Source: CAG-826 sp964504595
GTDB lineage: Bacteria; Bacillota_I; Bacilli_A; RFN20; CAG-826
Length of the DNA stretch: 64,000 nt
NCBI GenBank assembly: GCA_964504595.1
Contig: CAZDEE010000002.1
Location: 1-64,000 of the forward strand
Direction: 5' to 3'
Below are positions 8,701-16,381 of the stretch, one piece after another. Positions within the stretch are counted from its first letter, which is position 1. Every line of letters begins with the position of its first letter. Position numbers and translations under genes: made by a program. Below the pieces are notes generated by a model. That model did no database searches. It was given only the letters and a program-made list of their open reading frames with translations, and was not told the DNA's origin.

Positions 8701-9921
8701 GGTGAAAATGTATCTTCTTTTAGAAAATTATTTGATTTACCAAAATCTAGAACAGCAAATAATTTCCATCACGCTCATGATGCTTATTTAAATATTGTTG
8801 TTGGAAGAATTATTGATTTATATTTTAGTCCATATAGACAAAATCATACAACTTTAAAAAGGATTCATTCAGATGGATTTACAACTAATCAAAGCAATAT
8901 CTTTAAAAAAGATATGGTTGTTCAAAAATCAGGATATGTTTTATGGGAAAAAGAAAAGATTGTAAAATTAGTAAATCATTATCTCTATGAAACATTTGAT
9001 ATATTAACTACTACAAGAGCTTTTGTTGGAAGAGAGAAAAAAAGAAAAGGATCTGATGGCTCAAATTTATTTAGAAAAATAACCATATATCCCGCAAAAG
9101 ATGGCGCCAATGTACCTGTAAAATCTAGTTATCCTTTATGCCAAGCTGATAAATATGGCGGATTAGCTGGCTATAGTTTTAGCTTTTACTCTCTTATTAA
9201 AGTTAATGGTAATTATATTTTAGAAGCTATTCCAGAAGTGTTTAAAAATAATATTTCAAAATATCTTGATGATACATTTTATTCTGATTATGATATTGAA
9301 ATAACGCAGTTAAAAATCAATACGGTAGTTATAAGTGAAAATAAAAAATATTGTATAACTGGTAAAACAGGTAATCAGTATGTATTAATGAACTTATACG
9401 AACGTTTTTTTAATAAATCGCAAATAACGTTGATTCATTTAATAGATAAGGCAATGGAAAAAATAGCTAAATTAAAAGATTTAAGTTATTCAGAAAATGA
9501 TGAAGAAATTCAAAATATGGGCTTTATTTATGAAAATGATAAATTAGTTATTTCACCAGCAAAAAATGAAAGAATTAAAGAATTATTCATTACAAATGGG
9601 CAATTAGTTGATTTTTATAATGACTTTATTAAAATGCTTAAAAAGCCCGTATATTCTTATAGTGCTTCTTTAAATATTACTAAAGTTTTAGAAGATTCAT
9701 ATGAAAAATTCTTAAATTATAATATTTTAGGTAAAATAAAAATAATTTCTAATTTACTTCTTTTCTTGAAATGTAATCAACGAGCTTCAATTGATTTATC
9801 TCTTTTAGGTGGAAGTAAAAATATGGGTACAATATATTTATCTAATAAAATAAAAAATTGTAAAATAATTGCTGAATCAATCACAGGATTTTATACTAAG
9901 ATATTAAAGGAAATCAAATAA
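5725..9921 (+). CDS. cas9: CRISPR-associated endonuclease Cas9 (type II-A)
   Basis: RNA-guided double-strand DNA nuclease of 1398 residues, close to SpCas9 in length (1368). RuvC-I: GLDIGTNSVGW with catalytic D10. Arginine-rich bridge helix about 49-75. RuvC-II: FYVECTR with E788. HNH: YDIDHIIPQ with H877, followed by DSINNRVL. RuvC-III: HHAHDAYLNIVVG with D1019. All catalytic residues are present, so both DNA strands should be cut. The C-terminal PAM-interacting region (about 1130-1398) is divergent and the PAM cannot be read. First gene of cas9-cas1-cas2-csn2; its stop overlaps the cas1 start by 1 nt. The start at 5725 follows GAGGG at 5710-5714. tracrRNA is encoded antisense just upstream. 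Confidence 0.97.
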   Translation: MVKKILLGLDIGTNSVGWCVTDENYQIIKKQGKSLWGVRMFGEALDASERRAFRTNRRRLHRRNERISLLKDIFSEPMSQIDGSFFYRLENAMLHDDDKKEPFKYTLFNDLEFNDSGYYKKYPTIYHLRKHLIDSDEKEDLRLIYLALHHMIKYRGHFLNEGEEFKGTNENDLEKDLTLLNKKISELDFEDFIIDQLHFDNDSLVLLMEVFNKTRGKLALKEEFNKILNPNKNDFLKKVIIPLILGFEVNVTDIKLLNKDELEKTEIKKLCARNETFDDNIEELKSIFDSYSVIFDLFIICKKIYQFFLLSKLLGKNQYISDAMIAQYNKHKTELKKLKLYVKENCPNEYGRLFRKPKKDEINYSAYVGSYINNNEQMRFKHGDKEQFYKFVKKILNLDKIKKVDDIVDDYLKEVYLEIENDSYLSFINSTSNGVFPYQLNLLEMEIILDKQSKHYSFLNETDDEGYITKDKIKSLLTFKIPYYVGPLAKPTPNNHSWIVRKEEGKITPWNFEAKVDKDSSAKQFIERMLTKCTYLHNCYCLPANSIIFSYYNVLSFLNKIHINGAPIDYETKIDLIKTVFLEKRKVSIKDIKNYFYLKDKNILISTSQGKTLEALTCNMASYVDFVRIFGKEYVENNIDLIEKIIRDIVIFEDKKILEKRLSSEYHLDSEKIKQIKGLNYKNYGRLSNELLTKIISYDENGEVNGSILSIMQKSNQNLMEIINDERYNFNELISEYNKKDEIVLSPEEYIENLYVSPGMKRPLIQAYKIIVEIEKIIGKPIDEFYVECTRSNEQKKERTKSRYERLKEMYQNAEAILKDDITYKKLHKELLSITDTNCFQSDKYYLYFTQMGKCMYTGEPINLEDLFDTSKYDIDHIIPQAMIKDDSINNRVLVKSDANRAKKDQYPIPQSILWKGDYHRAYAFYNTLKKSGLITEEKYNRLVKRELTESELAAFVNRQLVYTNQAVKGLVEVLKQYRFNDDNMPKIVYSKGENVSSFRKLFDLPKSRTANNFHHAHDAYLNIVVGRIIDLYFSPYRQNHTTLKRIHSDGFTTNQSNIFKKDMVVQKSGYVLWEKEKIVKLVNHYLYETFDILTTTRAFVGREKKRKGSDGSNLFRKITIYPAKDGANVPVKSSYPLCQADKYGGLAGYSFSFYSLIKVNGNYILEAIPEVFKNNISKYLDDTFYSDYDIEITQLKINTVVISENKKYCITGKTGNQYVLMNLYERFFNKSQITLIHLIDKAMEKIAKLKDLSYSENDEEIQNMGFIYENDKLVISPAKNERIKELFITNGQLVDFYNDFIKMLKKPVYSYSASLNITKVLEDSYEKFLNYNILGKIKIISNLLLFLKCNQRASIDLSLLGGSKNMGTIYLSNKIKNCKIIAESITGFYTKILKEIK

Positions 9922-10790
9922 TGGCGTTTCGTACTGTTATAGTTAAGAATAGATGTAAATTAGAATACTCATTAAATTATTTAATTTGTCGAGGAGATGA
10001 AGAAAAACGGATTCTCCTTGACGAAATTGAGTTTTTAATTATTCAAAATACTGGTGTTTCTATTACATGTGCCCTTTTATCCGCGCTTGTAGAAAAGAAA
10101 ATTAAAGTTATTTTTTGTGATGCAAAATCAAATCCTCAATCTGAACTTGTTCCTTATTTTAATAATTATTCAAATTATAAAAAAATCAAACAGCAGATTG
10201 CTTTTAGTGATGAATGTAAGAATAAAATTTGGTCAATTATTATTGCTAAAAAAGTATATAACCAATCTCGAGTTTTAAAATCTGTTAATAATGATAATTA
10301 TCAAAAATTAGATCAATATATAAATGAAATAGAAATTGGTGATATTACTAATAGAGAAGGACATGCTGCAAAAGTTTATTTTAATTCTTTATTTGGCAAT
10401 TCATTTTCACGAGGTGATGATTTTAATCCAATTAATAAGTATTTGAATTACGGATACTCTATTATTGCATCCGCTATAAATAGAGAAATAAAATTATTAG
10501 GATATTTAACTGAATTAGGTATTCATCATATTGGTGAAACAAATCCTTTTAATTTATCTTATGATTTTATAGAGCCTTTACGTCCTTTAATTGATATACA
10601 GGTAGTAAAGAATAGAGTAAATGATGATAATTATAAGGATTTCTTTATAAAATTACTTTCAAGTCAAGTTATTGTTAATGGTAATAATATGTTTTTAGAC
10701 AACGCAATTCATTTATATATACAATCTTTGTTTTCTGCATTAATAAAAGAAAAGGAAGATGAAATAGTTTTTATAGATTATGAGTTATAG
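9921..10790 (+). CDS. cas1: Cas1 integrase (type II)
   Basis: CRISPR adaptation integrase; with Cas2 it inserts new spacers at the leader end of the array. It has 289 residues, normal for type II Cas1. Likely metal-binding residues: E146 in NREGHAAKVYF, H202 or H203 in LGIHHIGE, and E218 in DFIEPLRPL. It overlaps cas9 by 1 nt and cas2 by 11 nt, so it is translationally coupled within the operon. Intact, which suggests the system can still acquire spacers. Confidence 0.96.
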   Translation: MAFRTVIVKNRCKLEYSLNYLICRGDEEKRILLDEIEFLIIQNTGVSITCALLSALVEKKIKVIFCDAKSNPQSELVPYFNNYSNYKKIKQQIAFSDECKNKIWSIIIAKKVYNQSRVLKSVNNDNYQKLDQYINEIEIGDITNREGHAAKVYFNSLFGNSFSRGDDFNPINKYLNYGYSIIASAINREIKLLGYLTELGIHHIGETNPFNLSYDFIEPLRPLIDIQVVKNRVNDDNYKDFFIKLLSSQVIVNGNNMFLDNAIHLYIQSLFSALIKEKEDEIVFIDYEL

Positions 10791-11100
10791 ATATATGAGA
10801 TTAGTATTGTTTTTTGATTTGCCGGTTGAAACATCTGCAAATCGACGTGATTATAGAAAATTTGTTAAAGAAATTAAAAAAATAGGTTTTTATATGTTAC
10901 AAGAATCTGTTTATATTAAATTGGGTGTCGATGCTCGTGCTGCAGATTCTGCAATTGTGAAAGTCAAAAAAAATTTACCTCACGAAGGAAATATTTCGGT
11001 ATTAACTATTACAGAAAAACAATTTGCAGAAATAAAAGTATTGTTAGGTGATATGAAAAAAGATGTTGTTGATAGTGATGAGAGGATTATTGAATTATGA
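10780..11100 (+). CDS. cas2: Cas2 adaptation protein
   Basis: Small ferredoxin-fold protein of 106 residues that bridges Cas1 dimers during spacer integration. The N-terminal beta strand MRLVLFFDLP carries the conserved Asp (D13). The start overlaps the cas1 end and the stop (TGA) overlaps the csn2 start, giving tight coupling. The TGA stop at normal family length shows that this genome does not read TGA as tryptophan. Confidence 0.95.
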   Translation: MSYRYMRLVLFFDLPVETSANRRDYRKFVKEIKKIGFYMLQESVYIKLGVDARAADSAIVKVKKNLPHEGNISVLTITEKQFAEIKVLLGDMKKDVVDSDERIIEL

Positions 11101-11759
11101 AGATGTTGACAATACGAGGAATTGAAAAGCAATTTATTTTAAATCCTGGTCAATTGTATAATATAAATATTGAAAATATAAATTATTACAATAAATTAGT
11201 GAAATCATTATTTATATCTGATACAGAAATGTTTATTTATTATAGTAATAATGATTGTATAGATTTTAATAAGGAAACTTTATTTATTAATGATCTTTAT
11301 ACAGCTTCTCCGAATAATAAAAAGTTATTAAATGCACTTTATAAAAAGATTAATTCAAATTTACCTTTATCTATATCTAACGATGATTTAGTAAAGATTA
11401 ATAATTCTATTTTAGAAATTATGGGGAAAATAGAGCTTGATATTAACCTTGATGTTGAATATGATACAGAATTAGAATTAATATCTCTTTTATCTCTTTA
11501 TAATTTTTCATTTAAAGAGGATTGTAATTCAAATATTTCTAAACTGATTACATATATAAAGGCTAATTTAGAAATTAAAAACATATCATTGATTATTTCT
11601 CTTAATTTATTACCATTATTTAATAGTAATGAACTTGAATTATTAAAAAAAGAGCTTGAATTATTAGGATTATCATTAATTAATATTAATTTATGCTCAA
11701 ATGAAAAGAATAATTTAGTTGAATATATTACTATAGATAATGATTTATGTCAGTTTTAG
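11097..11759 (+). CDS. csn2: Csn2, type II-A adaptation protein
   Basis: Csn2 forms a ring that holds DNA ends during spacer acquisition and is the defining gene of subtype II-A. The protein has 220 residues, similar to the short streptococcal Csn2. Recognition rests on the start (MLTIRGIEKQFILNPGQLYNI pattern), position directly after cas2, length and acidic helical composition; sequence conservation in this family is low. It overlaps cas2 by 4 nt. The leader and array follow directly. Confidence 0.88.
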   Translation: MKMLTIRGIEKQFILNPGQLYNINIENINYYNKLVKSLFISDTEMFIYYSNNDCIDFNKETLFINDLYTASPNNKKLLNALYKKINSNLPLSISNDDLVKINNSILEIMGKIELDINLDVEYDTELELISLLSLYNFSFKEDCNSNISKLITYIKANLEIKNISLIISLNLLPLFNSNELELLKKELELLGLSLININLCSNEKNNLVEYITIDNDLCQF

Positions 11760-11852
11760 TGTTAGAATAAAAGAGACCTAATTAGCAGGAGATGGTAAAT
11801 CTCTAAAAGCTCTCAAGCCTGTGAATATCAATTATTTATATTTATATTTGAG
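11760..11852 (+). promoter_or_regulatory. CRISPR leader with leader-anchoring sequence
   Basis: The 93 nt between csn2 and the first repeat. The last seven bases, ATTTGAG (11846-11852), are the leader-anchoring sequence known from type II-A systems such as Streptococcus thermophilus CRISPR1, which guides integration to the first repeat. This fixes the leader end and the array polarity (plus strand). A segment at 11771-11784 (AAGAGACCTAATTA) resembles the reverse complement of the repeat with a 4-nt deletion. No convincing -35/-10 pair was found. Confidence 0.8.
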
Positions 11853-12222
11853 GTTTGAGAGTAATGTAAAATTAGGTAATTCTCTTACTTGAGCATCGGT
11901 TATTTTTTTGTCTTGCTGTTTGAGAGTAATGTAAAATTAGGTAATTCTCTTACNNNNNNNNNNNNNNNNNNNNNNNNNNNNNNNNNNNNNNNNNNNNNNN
12001 NNNNNNNNNNNNNNNNNNNNNNNNNNNNNNNNNNNNNNNNNNNNNNNNNNNNNTGTTTGAGAGTAATGTAAAATTAGGTAATTCTCTTACATTTATCTTC
12101 TATTGAATTAATTACTTTGCGTTTGAGAGTAATGTAAAATTAGGTAATTCTCTTACTAATAGCTTCATTTGTCATTGAGATTGCCAGTTTGAGAGTAATG
12201 TAAAATTAGGTAATTCTTTCAT
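11853..12222 (+). CRISPR. Type II-A CRISPR array (5 visible repeats, broken by assembly gap)
   Basis: Repeat of 36 bp starting GTTTGAGAGTAATG and ending AATTCTCTTAC, in the type II crRNA orientation. Copies at 11853-11888, 11918-11953, 12055-12090, 12121-12156 and a degenerate last copy at 12187-12222 whose end reads TTCTTTCAT. Intact spacers are 11889-11917 (29 nt), 12091-12120 (30 nt) and 12157-12186 (30 nt). Between the second and third repeat 100 N stand at 11954-12053; only the last base of the spacer before repeat 3 is present. Exactly 100 N is a conventional gap of unknown size, so the true spacer number is unknown. The repeat matches the tracrRNA anti-repeat. Confidence 0.97.
11954..12053. 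other. Assembly gap of 100 N inside the CRISPR array
   Basis: Run of exactly 100 undetermined bases between two repeats. Repeated 36-mers are a typical reason for a short-read assembly break; the real array may hold many more spacers. Confidence 0.98.
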
Positions 12223-12311
12223 AATGAATGTATTTGAAGTTTTTAATTTGTTTGAGAAAAAAAGATAAAGCATTAAGACTAAATTATGCTTTAATTGAAT
12301 ATTAAAAGGTA

Positions 12312-12345
12312 AAAAGGGTAAAAAGTTCTATCTTTTTACCCTTTT
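12312..12345. terminator. Bidirectional terminator between CRISPR array and LolA-like gene
   Basis: Perfect 14-bp inverted repeat (AAAAGGGTAAAAAG at 12312-12325, CTTTTTACCCTTTT at 12332-12345) with a 6-nt loop. It begins 3 nt from the stop of the converging minus-strand gene and would end the pre-crRNA as well. Confidence 0.85.
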
Positions 12346-12348
12346 AAC

Positions 12349-13368
12349 TTATTTCATTGCGACAACTTCCATTCCAGAAGCGATTTCAACCATTTCAGAA
12401 ACAGTTAATGATATTGAATATATATTATAACTTACACCATTATACTCATAAGATAAGTAATAGCCATTTACATATCCAACTGTGCCTGCAACATCAACCA
12501 TAGAGCCATTTACATTAACATAGTTTATTTCTTCATATGGTTCAATTATTTGTTGAATAATAGTGAAAGATTTATCGCCCTCATATGTTAAAATATGTAC
12601 TTCTTTTCCTTCAACCATAGTCTCTGTTTCTTCTTTTAAAATTGAAGATACATCTGCGCCAGAAGGATAAAGAGGTAAATCTTCTTGTGTTGCCATTGTG
12701 GAATTAGATAGATTCTTTCTAGCTTCTTCCATATTCGCGTTTACATCGAAGAAATTGTCACTAAATGTTGGTTCAAAATCGACTTTAGTAAATACAACCT
12801 TGGCCACAACGACGCTACTATCGTCGTAAATATTGACCCATAATGGCTTTAAATCTTCACTAAACTTCATATCTTGCTTAGTCCATGAAGGTGAATTTTC
12901 ATAATTTGGTTTATGGCTAATTAAATATCCATCTTCCATTTTTTTAATTTCATGATTACCATCAAATACATTTAGCATTGATTGATATAAATATGGTTTA
13001 GGACTATTTAAAGGCCAATCACCTTTAAATGTATAAACTTGATTTAGTAATGGTGTTAGCATAAATACACCTTTATCATTACGAATAATAATTTGTTCTT
13101 GATTAGTATTTTTATTAAGTAAACTTACTCTAAAATAATTATTATTGTCTTTTAGTAAATAATCAGTGGTAACAAAATAACTTCTTGTTTCATCATTAGA
13201 TTCAATATCCATAGATGATTCCATATGATAAGAAGTTAGATTTTCCTTCCTTTCATTTACAGAAGTTGAAATATCATTTGAAGAGAAAAATAATTTCCAA
13301 CCCGCTAAAACGAGAACTGCAACAACCAAAAGTCCAACGATGGCTTTTTTAAAAATTCTTTTCATCAT
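12349..13368 (-). CDS. LolA-like / YdcC-type secreted protein
   Basis: Membrane-anchored protein of 339 residues that resembles the LolA/YdcC group of Firmicutes (GerS-type proteins belong to the same fold). It has an N-terminal hydrophobic helix (about 8-28) without a lipobox cysteine, then a beta-rich domain with the family-like pattern of sheet segments (YFVTTDYLLKDNNNYFRVSL, RNDKGVFMLTP, WVNIYDDSSVVVAKVVFTKVD), and a second C-terminal beta domain from about 235 that resembles DUF4367. Family known role: sporulation or envelope-associated lipid-binding-like folds; exact function unknown. Ends at a terminator shared with the CRISPR array. SD GAGGTGAA before the ATG pair at 13368/13365. Confidence 0.65.
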   Translation of the reverse strand: MMKRIFKKAIVGLLVVAVLVLAGWKLFFSSNDISTSVNERKENLTSYHMESSMDIESNDETRSYFVTTDYLLKDNNNYFRVSLLNKNTNQEQIIIRNDKGVFMLTPLLNQVYTFKGDWPLNSPKPYLYQSMLNVFDGNHEIKKMEDGYLISHKPNYENSPSWTKQDMKFSEDLKPLWVNIYDDSSVVVAKVVFTKVDFEPTFSDNFFDVNANMEEARKNLSNSTMATQEDLPLYPSGADVSSILKEETETMVEGKEVHILTYEGDKSFTIIQQIIEPYEEINYVNVNGSMVDVAGTVGYVNGYYLSYEYNGVSYNIYSISLTVSEMVEIASGMEVVAMK

Positions 13369-13473
13369 TATTCACCTCAGTAATATCTATGAATTAAATA
13401 TCTAAAATATGTATGCATAATTTATTAATTTTTGGAACATACTACAAATGAACATACAAGGAGGTTTTTAAGA

Positions 13474-13725
13474 ATGAATATTTTGCAAAAAATTGCTTTA
13501 GTTTTTACAATCGTTGGAGGTCTTAACTGGGGGCTTGTTGGTCTTTTTGATTTCAACCTAGTTACGGCAATTTTTGGAGTCGGTTCAGTCATGACAACAA
13601 TTGTATATGTAGTAATTGCAATTGCCGCAATAATTAATATTTTAATTCTATTTATGTATATTGGTGAAAATGAATCATATGATATTTATCATCATCATCA
13701 TACAACTAGACATGAATATAAATAA
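13474..13725 (+). CDS. DUF378 family small membrane protein (YuzA-like)
   Basis: Small integral membrane protein of 83 residues with two helices (about 7-30 and 38-62). The signature IVGGLNWGLVGLFDFNLV is typical of DUF378. It ends in a histidine-rich tail (YHHHHTTRH). I start it at the ATG at 13474 because AAGGAGG lies 9 nt upstream; the frame is open further up but without a ribosome site. Function of the family is unknown. It has its own terminator. Confidence 0.85.
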   Translation: MNILQKIALVFTIVGGLNWGLVGLFDFNLVTAIFGVGSVMTTIVYVVIAIAAIINILILFMYIGENESYDIYHHHHTTRHEYK

Positions 13726-13740
13726 AATTTAATTATCTTA

Positions 13741-13767
13741 ATTTCCCCTTAACAGGGGATTTTTTTG
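13741..13767 (+). terminator. Terminator of DUF378 gene
   Basis: Stem TCCCCT/AGGGGA with short loop and seven T following. Confidence 0.8.
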
Positions 13768-13796
13768 TTTAATAAGTGTTTTAAGGATAATTAGCA

Positions 13797-13842
13797 ATAA
13801 AAAATGATTGCTTGAAATTAATAATCATTAAAGCAATCATTT
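13797..13842 (-). terminator. Terminator of deoD/NERD operon
   Basis: Stem AAATGATTGCT (13802-13812) / AGCAATCATTT (13832-13842), followed on the minus strand by a T-rich tract, 17 nt beyond the NERD gene stop. Confidence 0.75.
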
Positions 13843-13859
13843 ATAATTAATATAATATT

Positions 13860-14465
13860 TTAAATTTGATTTAATTTTGAAACTTGAGCTACAACTTTTT
13901 CTAATTCATGTTCTTCAAAAGGGGGAACATTGCGATTTTCTAATTCATAAATCAGTTTTTTTAATTCTGATGCTTTACAAATGAAAACGGAATCAGAACG
14001 TAAACCTACACAAGTGCATAATGAATCATCGTTATAAACAACAATGTTGATAAGCATCTCTTTATCAATTCCGGTTATATTAGAAAAATGATCCATTCTT
14101 CTTTGATTGACTCTTAAAGGATTTTTAATTCCTTGAGATGAGTTGGAATTACCATAGAATTGCCATATTTCATCTCGATTAGATCCTATAACATCCCCAT
14201 TATATGATTTATCATTAATTAGATAAAAATATTTATTTCCAAATAAGACATGATCAAATTTTGCGTATGCATCTGATGAAATCTTTAAAACGAGATTTTG
14301 TAAAAGCAAATAATCATTATCATGGGCGATTTTATATACTTTTTTTCCCATGTAATAACGGAAATGTCGACGTTTAAATACACTTCTAATAATTGGAAAA
14401 AAATATAAAACAATAACAGTAACAATTGAGGTTAGTAAAATAGCAATTGTAATAATACGAATCAT
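13860..14465 (-). CDS. NERD domain membrane protein
   Basis: One N-terminal membrane helix (about 4-26), followed by a nuclease-related (NERD) domain: DHVLFGNKYFYLINDKSY and the W-F-G segment DEIWQFYG fit the family pattern. NERD domains are restriction-endonuclease-like but mostly uncharacterised. I place the start at the ATG at 14465, one base after the deoD stop (TAATATG); the alternative TTG at 14474 overlaps deoD. Second gene of a two-gene unit with deoD; no functional link to purine salvage is obvious. Confidence 0.7.
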   Translation of the reverse strand: MIRIITIAILLTSIVTVIVLYFFPIIRSVFKRRHFRYYMGKKVYKIAHDNDYLLLQNLVLKISSDAYAKFDHVLFGNKYFYLINDKSYNGDVIGSNRDEIWQFYGNSNSSQGIKNPLRVNQRRMDHFSNITGIDKEMLINIVVYNDDSLCTCVGLRSDSVFICKASELKKLIYELENRNVPPFEEHELEKVVAQVSKLNQI

Positions 14466-14466
14466 A

Positions 14467-15168
14467 TTAAGCAATTTCTAAAGCAACTTCCATCATTGCT
14501 TTAAATCCGGTTTGTCTTTCTTCAACAGTTGCTTTACCTTCTTTAATGAAATGATCAGAAACTGTTAATAAACATAATGCTTTTTTACCTAATCTTGCCG
14601 CGGTGCAATATAATGCATAAGATTCCATTTCGACCGCTAGAACACCAAGTGAAGCCCATTTTTTCCATGTATCAGGATCGATATCATAGAAAATATCCGC
14701 ACTGAAGATATTTCCAGCATGAACAGGAATATTCTTTTCTTTAGCAACGTTATAAGCTTTCATTGCTAATTCAAAATCACCAATCGCACTATAGGAGCCA
14801 TTTAGTTTAAATTGATTTCCCCAATTACTATCCGTGCATGCTCCAATACCGACGATAATATCAAATAAATTTATATTTTCTTGATATGCTCCGCATGAAC
14901 CGATACGAATAATAGTTTCGACATCATATTCTGTATAAAGTTCATAACAATAAATACCGATTGAAGGCATTCCCATTCCTGAAGCCATAACTGATACTTC
15001 TTTGCCTTTATATGTACCTGTATAACCTAAAATATTTCTTACAGAAGTTACTAAGCGAGGATTTTCTAAAAAATTCTCCGCAATAAACTTAGCCCGAAGT
15101 GGATCTCCTGGCATTAAAACAACTTTCGCAAAATCGCCTTTTTTGGCGTTAATATGTGGTGTAGCCAT
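14467..15168 (-). CDS. deoD: Purine nucleoside phosphorylase DeoD
   Basis: Phosphorolysis of purine (deoxy)nucleosides to base plus (deoxy)ribose-1-phosphate, for salvage in the cytoplasm. The 233 residues match the hexameric DeoD type: MPGDPLRAKFIAE near the start, ASGMGMPSIGIYCYEL, IRIGSCGA (phosphate site), AVEMESYALY (ribose site) and the catalytic Asp in LLTVSDHF. SD AGGAGGAAAG precedes the ATG. A terminator-like hairpin separates it from ddl upstream, so it probably has its own promoter. Confidence 0.96.
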   Translation of the reverse strand: MATPHINAKKGDFAKVVLMPGDPLRAKFIAENFLENPRLVTSVRNILGYTGTYKGKEVSVMASGMGMPSIGIYCYELYTEYDVETIIRIGSCGAYQENINLFDIIVGIGACTDSNWGNQFKLNGSYSAIGDFELAMKAYNVAKEKNIPVHAGNIFSADIFYDIDPDTWKKWASLGVLAVEMESYALYCTAARLGKKALCLLTVSDHFIKEGKATVEERQTGFKAMMEVALEIA

Positions 15169-15185
15169 TTCTTTCCTCCTACAAT

Positions 15186-15246
15186 AATAAAAACTCTTTC
15201 TTTTTTTTAGTTTATCATATTAATGATAATTCTAACAAGAAAGAGA
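15186..15246 (-). terminator. Terminator of the ddl operon
   Basis: On the minus strand CTCTTTCTT (end 15238-15246) pairs with AAGAAAGAG further on, with an inner TTATCAT/ATGATAA palindrome, then TTTTTATTATT. It lies about 20 nt beyond the ddl stop. Confidence 0.6.
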
Positions 15247-15267
15247 GGAAAAATTAAGCGTTTTAGG

Positions 15268-16371
15268 CTACTTTTTCTTACCAATACTTAATAAATTACT
15301 ATCTTTATAAGTTTTAATTTTTTCTTTTTGTAAATACTGTCTATATTTTGCAGAATCTAATATTCTTTCTATTAGTTCTTTAAAGCTCATTCCTTTATCT
15401 TCAAATAAATAAAATGCTAAAGAACCAGGAATGGAGTTTATTTCATTTAGATATAGTTTATTATGCTTGGTATCAAAAAGAAAATCGAATCTAACTACAC
15501 CATAACAAGATAAAACATTAAATGCTTTTAAAGCAAATTCAGTAATATTTCTTTCTAATTCTTTACTTATATTTGCCGGTATTTCTTTAGTGTTTAAAGA
15601 AGAAAACTCTTCATATTTATCTTTAAAAGTTAGTATCTTATCATTATGATTTACTTCTTCTATTGAAGACACAAAAGTTTCTCTTTCATCCCCTATTATG
15701 GCAATATTATATTCTTTTAAAGATGTAATACATTCTTCGATTAATACTTCATTATCTAAATTAAATAAAGTTATTAAATTATTATTTAAATCATCGATAT
15801 TTTGACATTTATAAACTCCAATGGATGAACCTAAATGAAGAGGCTTAATAATTAATGGGAAAGGCATATCTTTAATAGTGTCAAGAATATCAAAATGGGT
15901 TTTTATATAAGTATTTTGATCTATTTTTATTCCTTTAGTAACAGGAATATTATTTTCTTTTAATACTAATTTAGTTAAGTATTTATTTTGAATAATTGCC
16001 GAAGATTCCACTCCACAATAGCTAACAGGTACTTTTAAAATATCAAAGAACGCACCTAGTGTTCCATCTTCCATTCCGGCTCCATGAACACATAATAGAA
16101 CTTCATCTATTTTTTCTTTTAAAAGACCTTTAACAAAATATGTTTGATTATTAATTCGCTTAAAAAATCCCTTTTTAAAGCCTTTTAATGCTTGATAATT
16201 CTCTTTTTTATTTAAAGCTTTTCCATAATAAAAACATCCATTTCTACTTAAATAGACAAATAATAATGGTTTTTTATTATTTATAAATTCTTCCTTAACT
16301 AAAAAAGCGGTCACAATGGAAATATCATGTTCGCATGTGTCACCACCAAAAACAATAACAGTTTTTTTCAT
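15268..16371 (-). CDS. ddl: D-alanine--D-alanine ligase
   Basis: ATP-dependent joining of two D-alanines for the end of the peptidoglycan stem peptide. ATP-grasp enzyme of 367 residues: VIVFGGDTCEHDIS at the start, VHGAGMEDGTLGAFF, FPLIIKPLHLGSSIGV (glycine-rich loop), RFDFLF and NEINSIPGS (metal and phosphate residues). The usual G-G-x-S/C-x-E-H-E/D start is kept. It lies at the end of the minus-strand run hydrolase-murF-Nudix-ddl, 10 nt after the Nudix gene, consistent with its product being the MurF substrate. Confidence 0.95.
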   Translation of the reverse strand: MKKTVIVFGGDTCEHDISIVTAFLVKEEFINNKKPLLFVYLSRNGCFYYGKALNKKENYQALKGFKKGFFKRINNQTYFVKGLLKEKIDEVLLCVHGAGMEDGTLGAFFDILKVPVSYCGVESSAIIQNKYLTKLVLKENNIPVTKGIKIDQNTYIKTHFDILDTIKDMPFPLIIKPLHLGSSIGVYKCQNIDDLNNNLITLFNLDNEVLIEECITSLKEYNIAIIGDERETFVSSIEEVNHNDKILTFKDKYEEFSSLNTKEIPANISKELERNITEFALKAFNVLSCYGVVRFDFLFDTKHNKLYLNEINSIPGSLAFYLFEDKGMSFKELIERILDSAKYRQYLQKEKIKTYKDSNLLSIGKKK

Positions 16372-16381
16372 TAATCTCCTC

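Noticed and set aside
11889..12071. Open frame through the CRISPR array and the N gap
   Set aside because: It consists of repeat sequence and undetermined bases; no gene.
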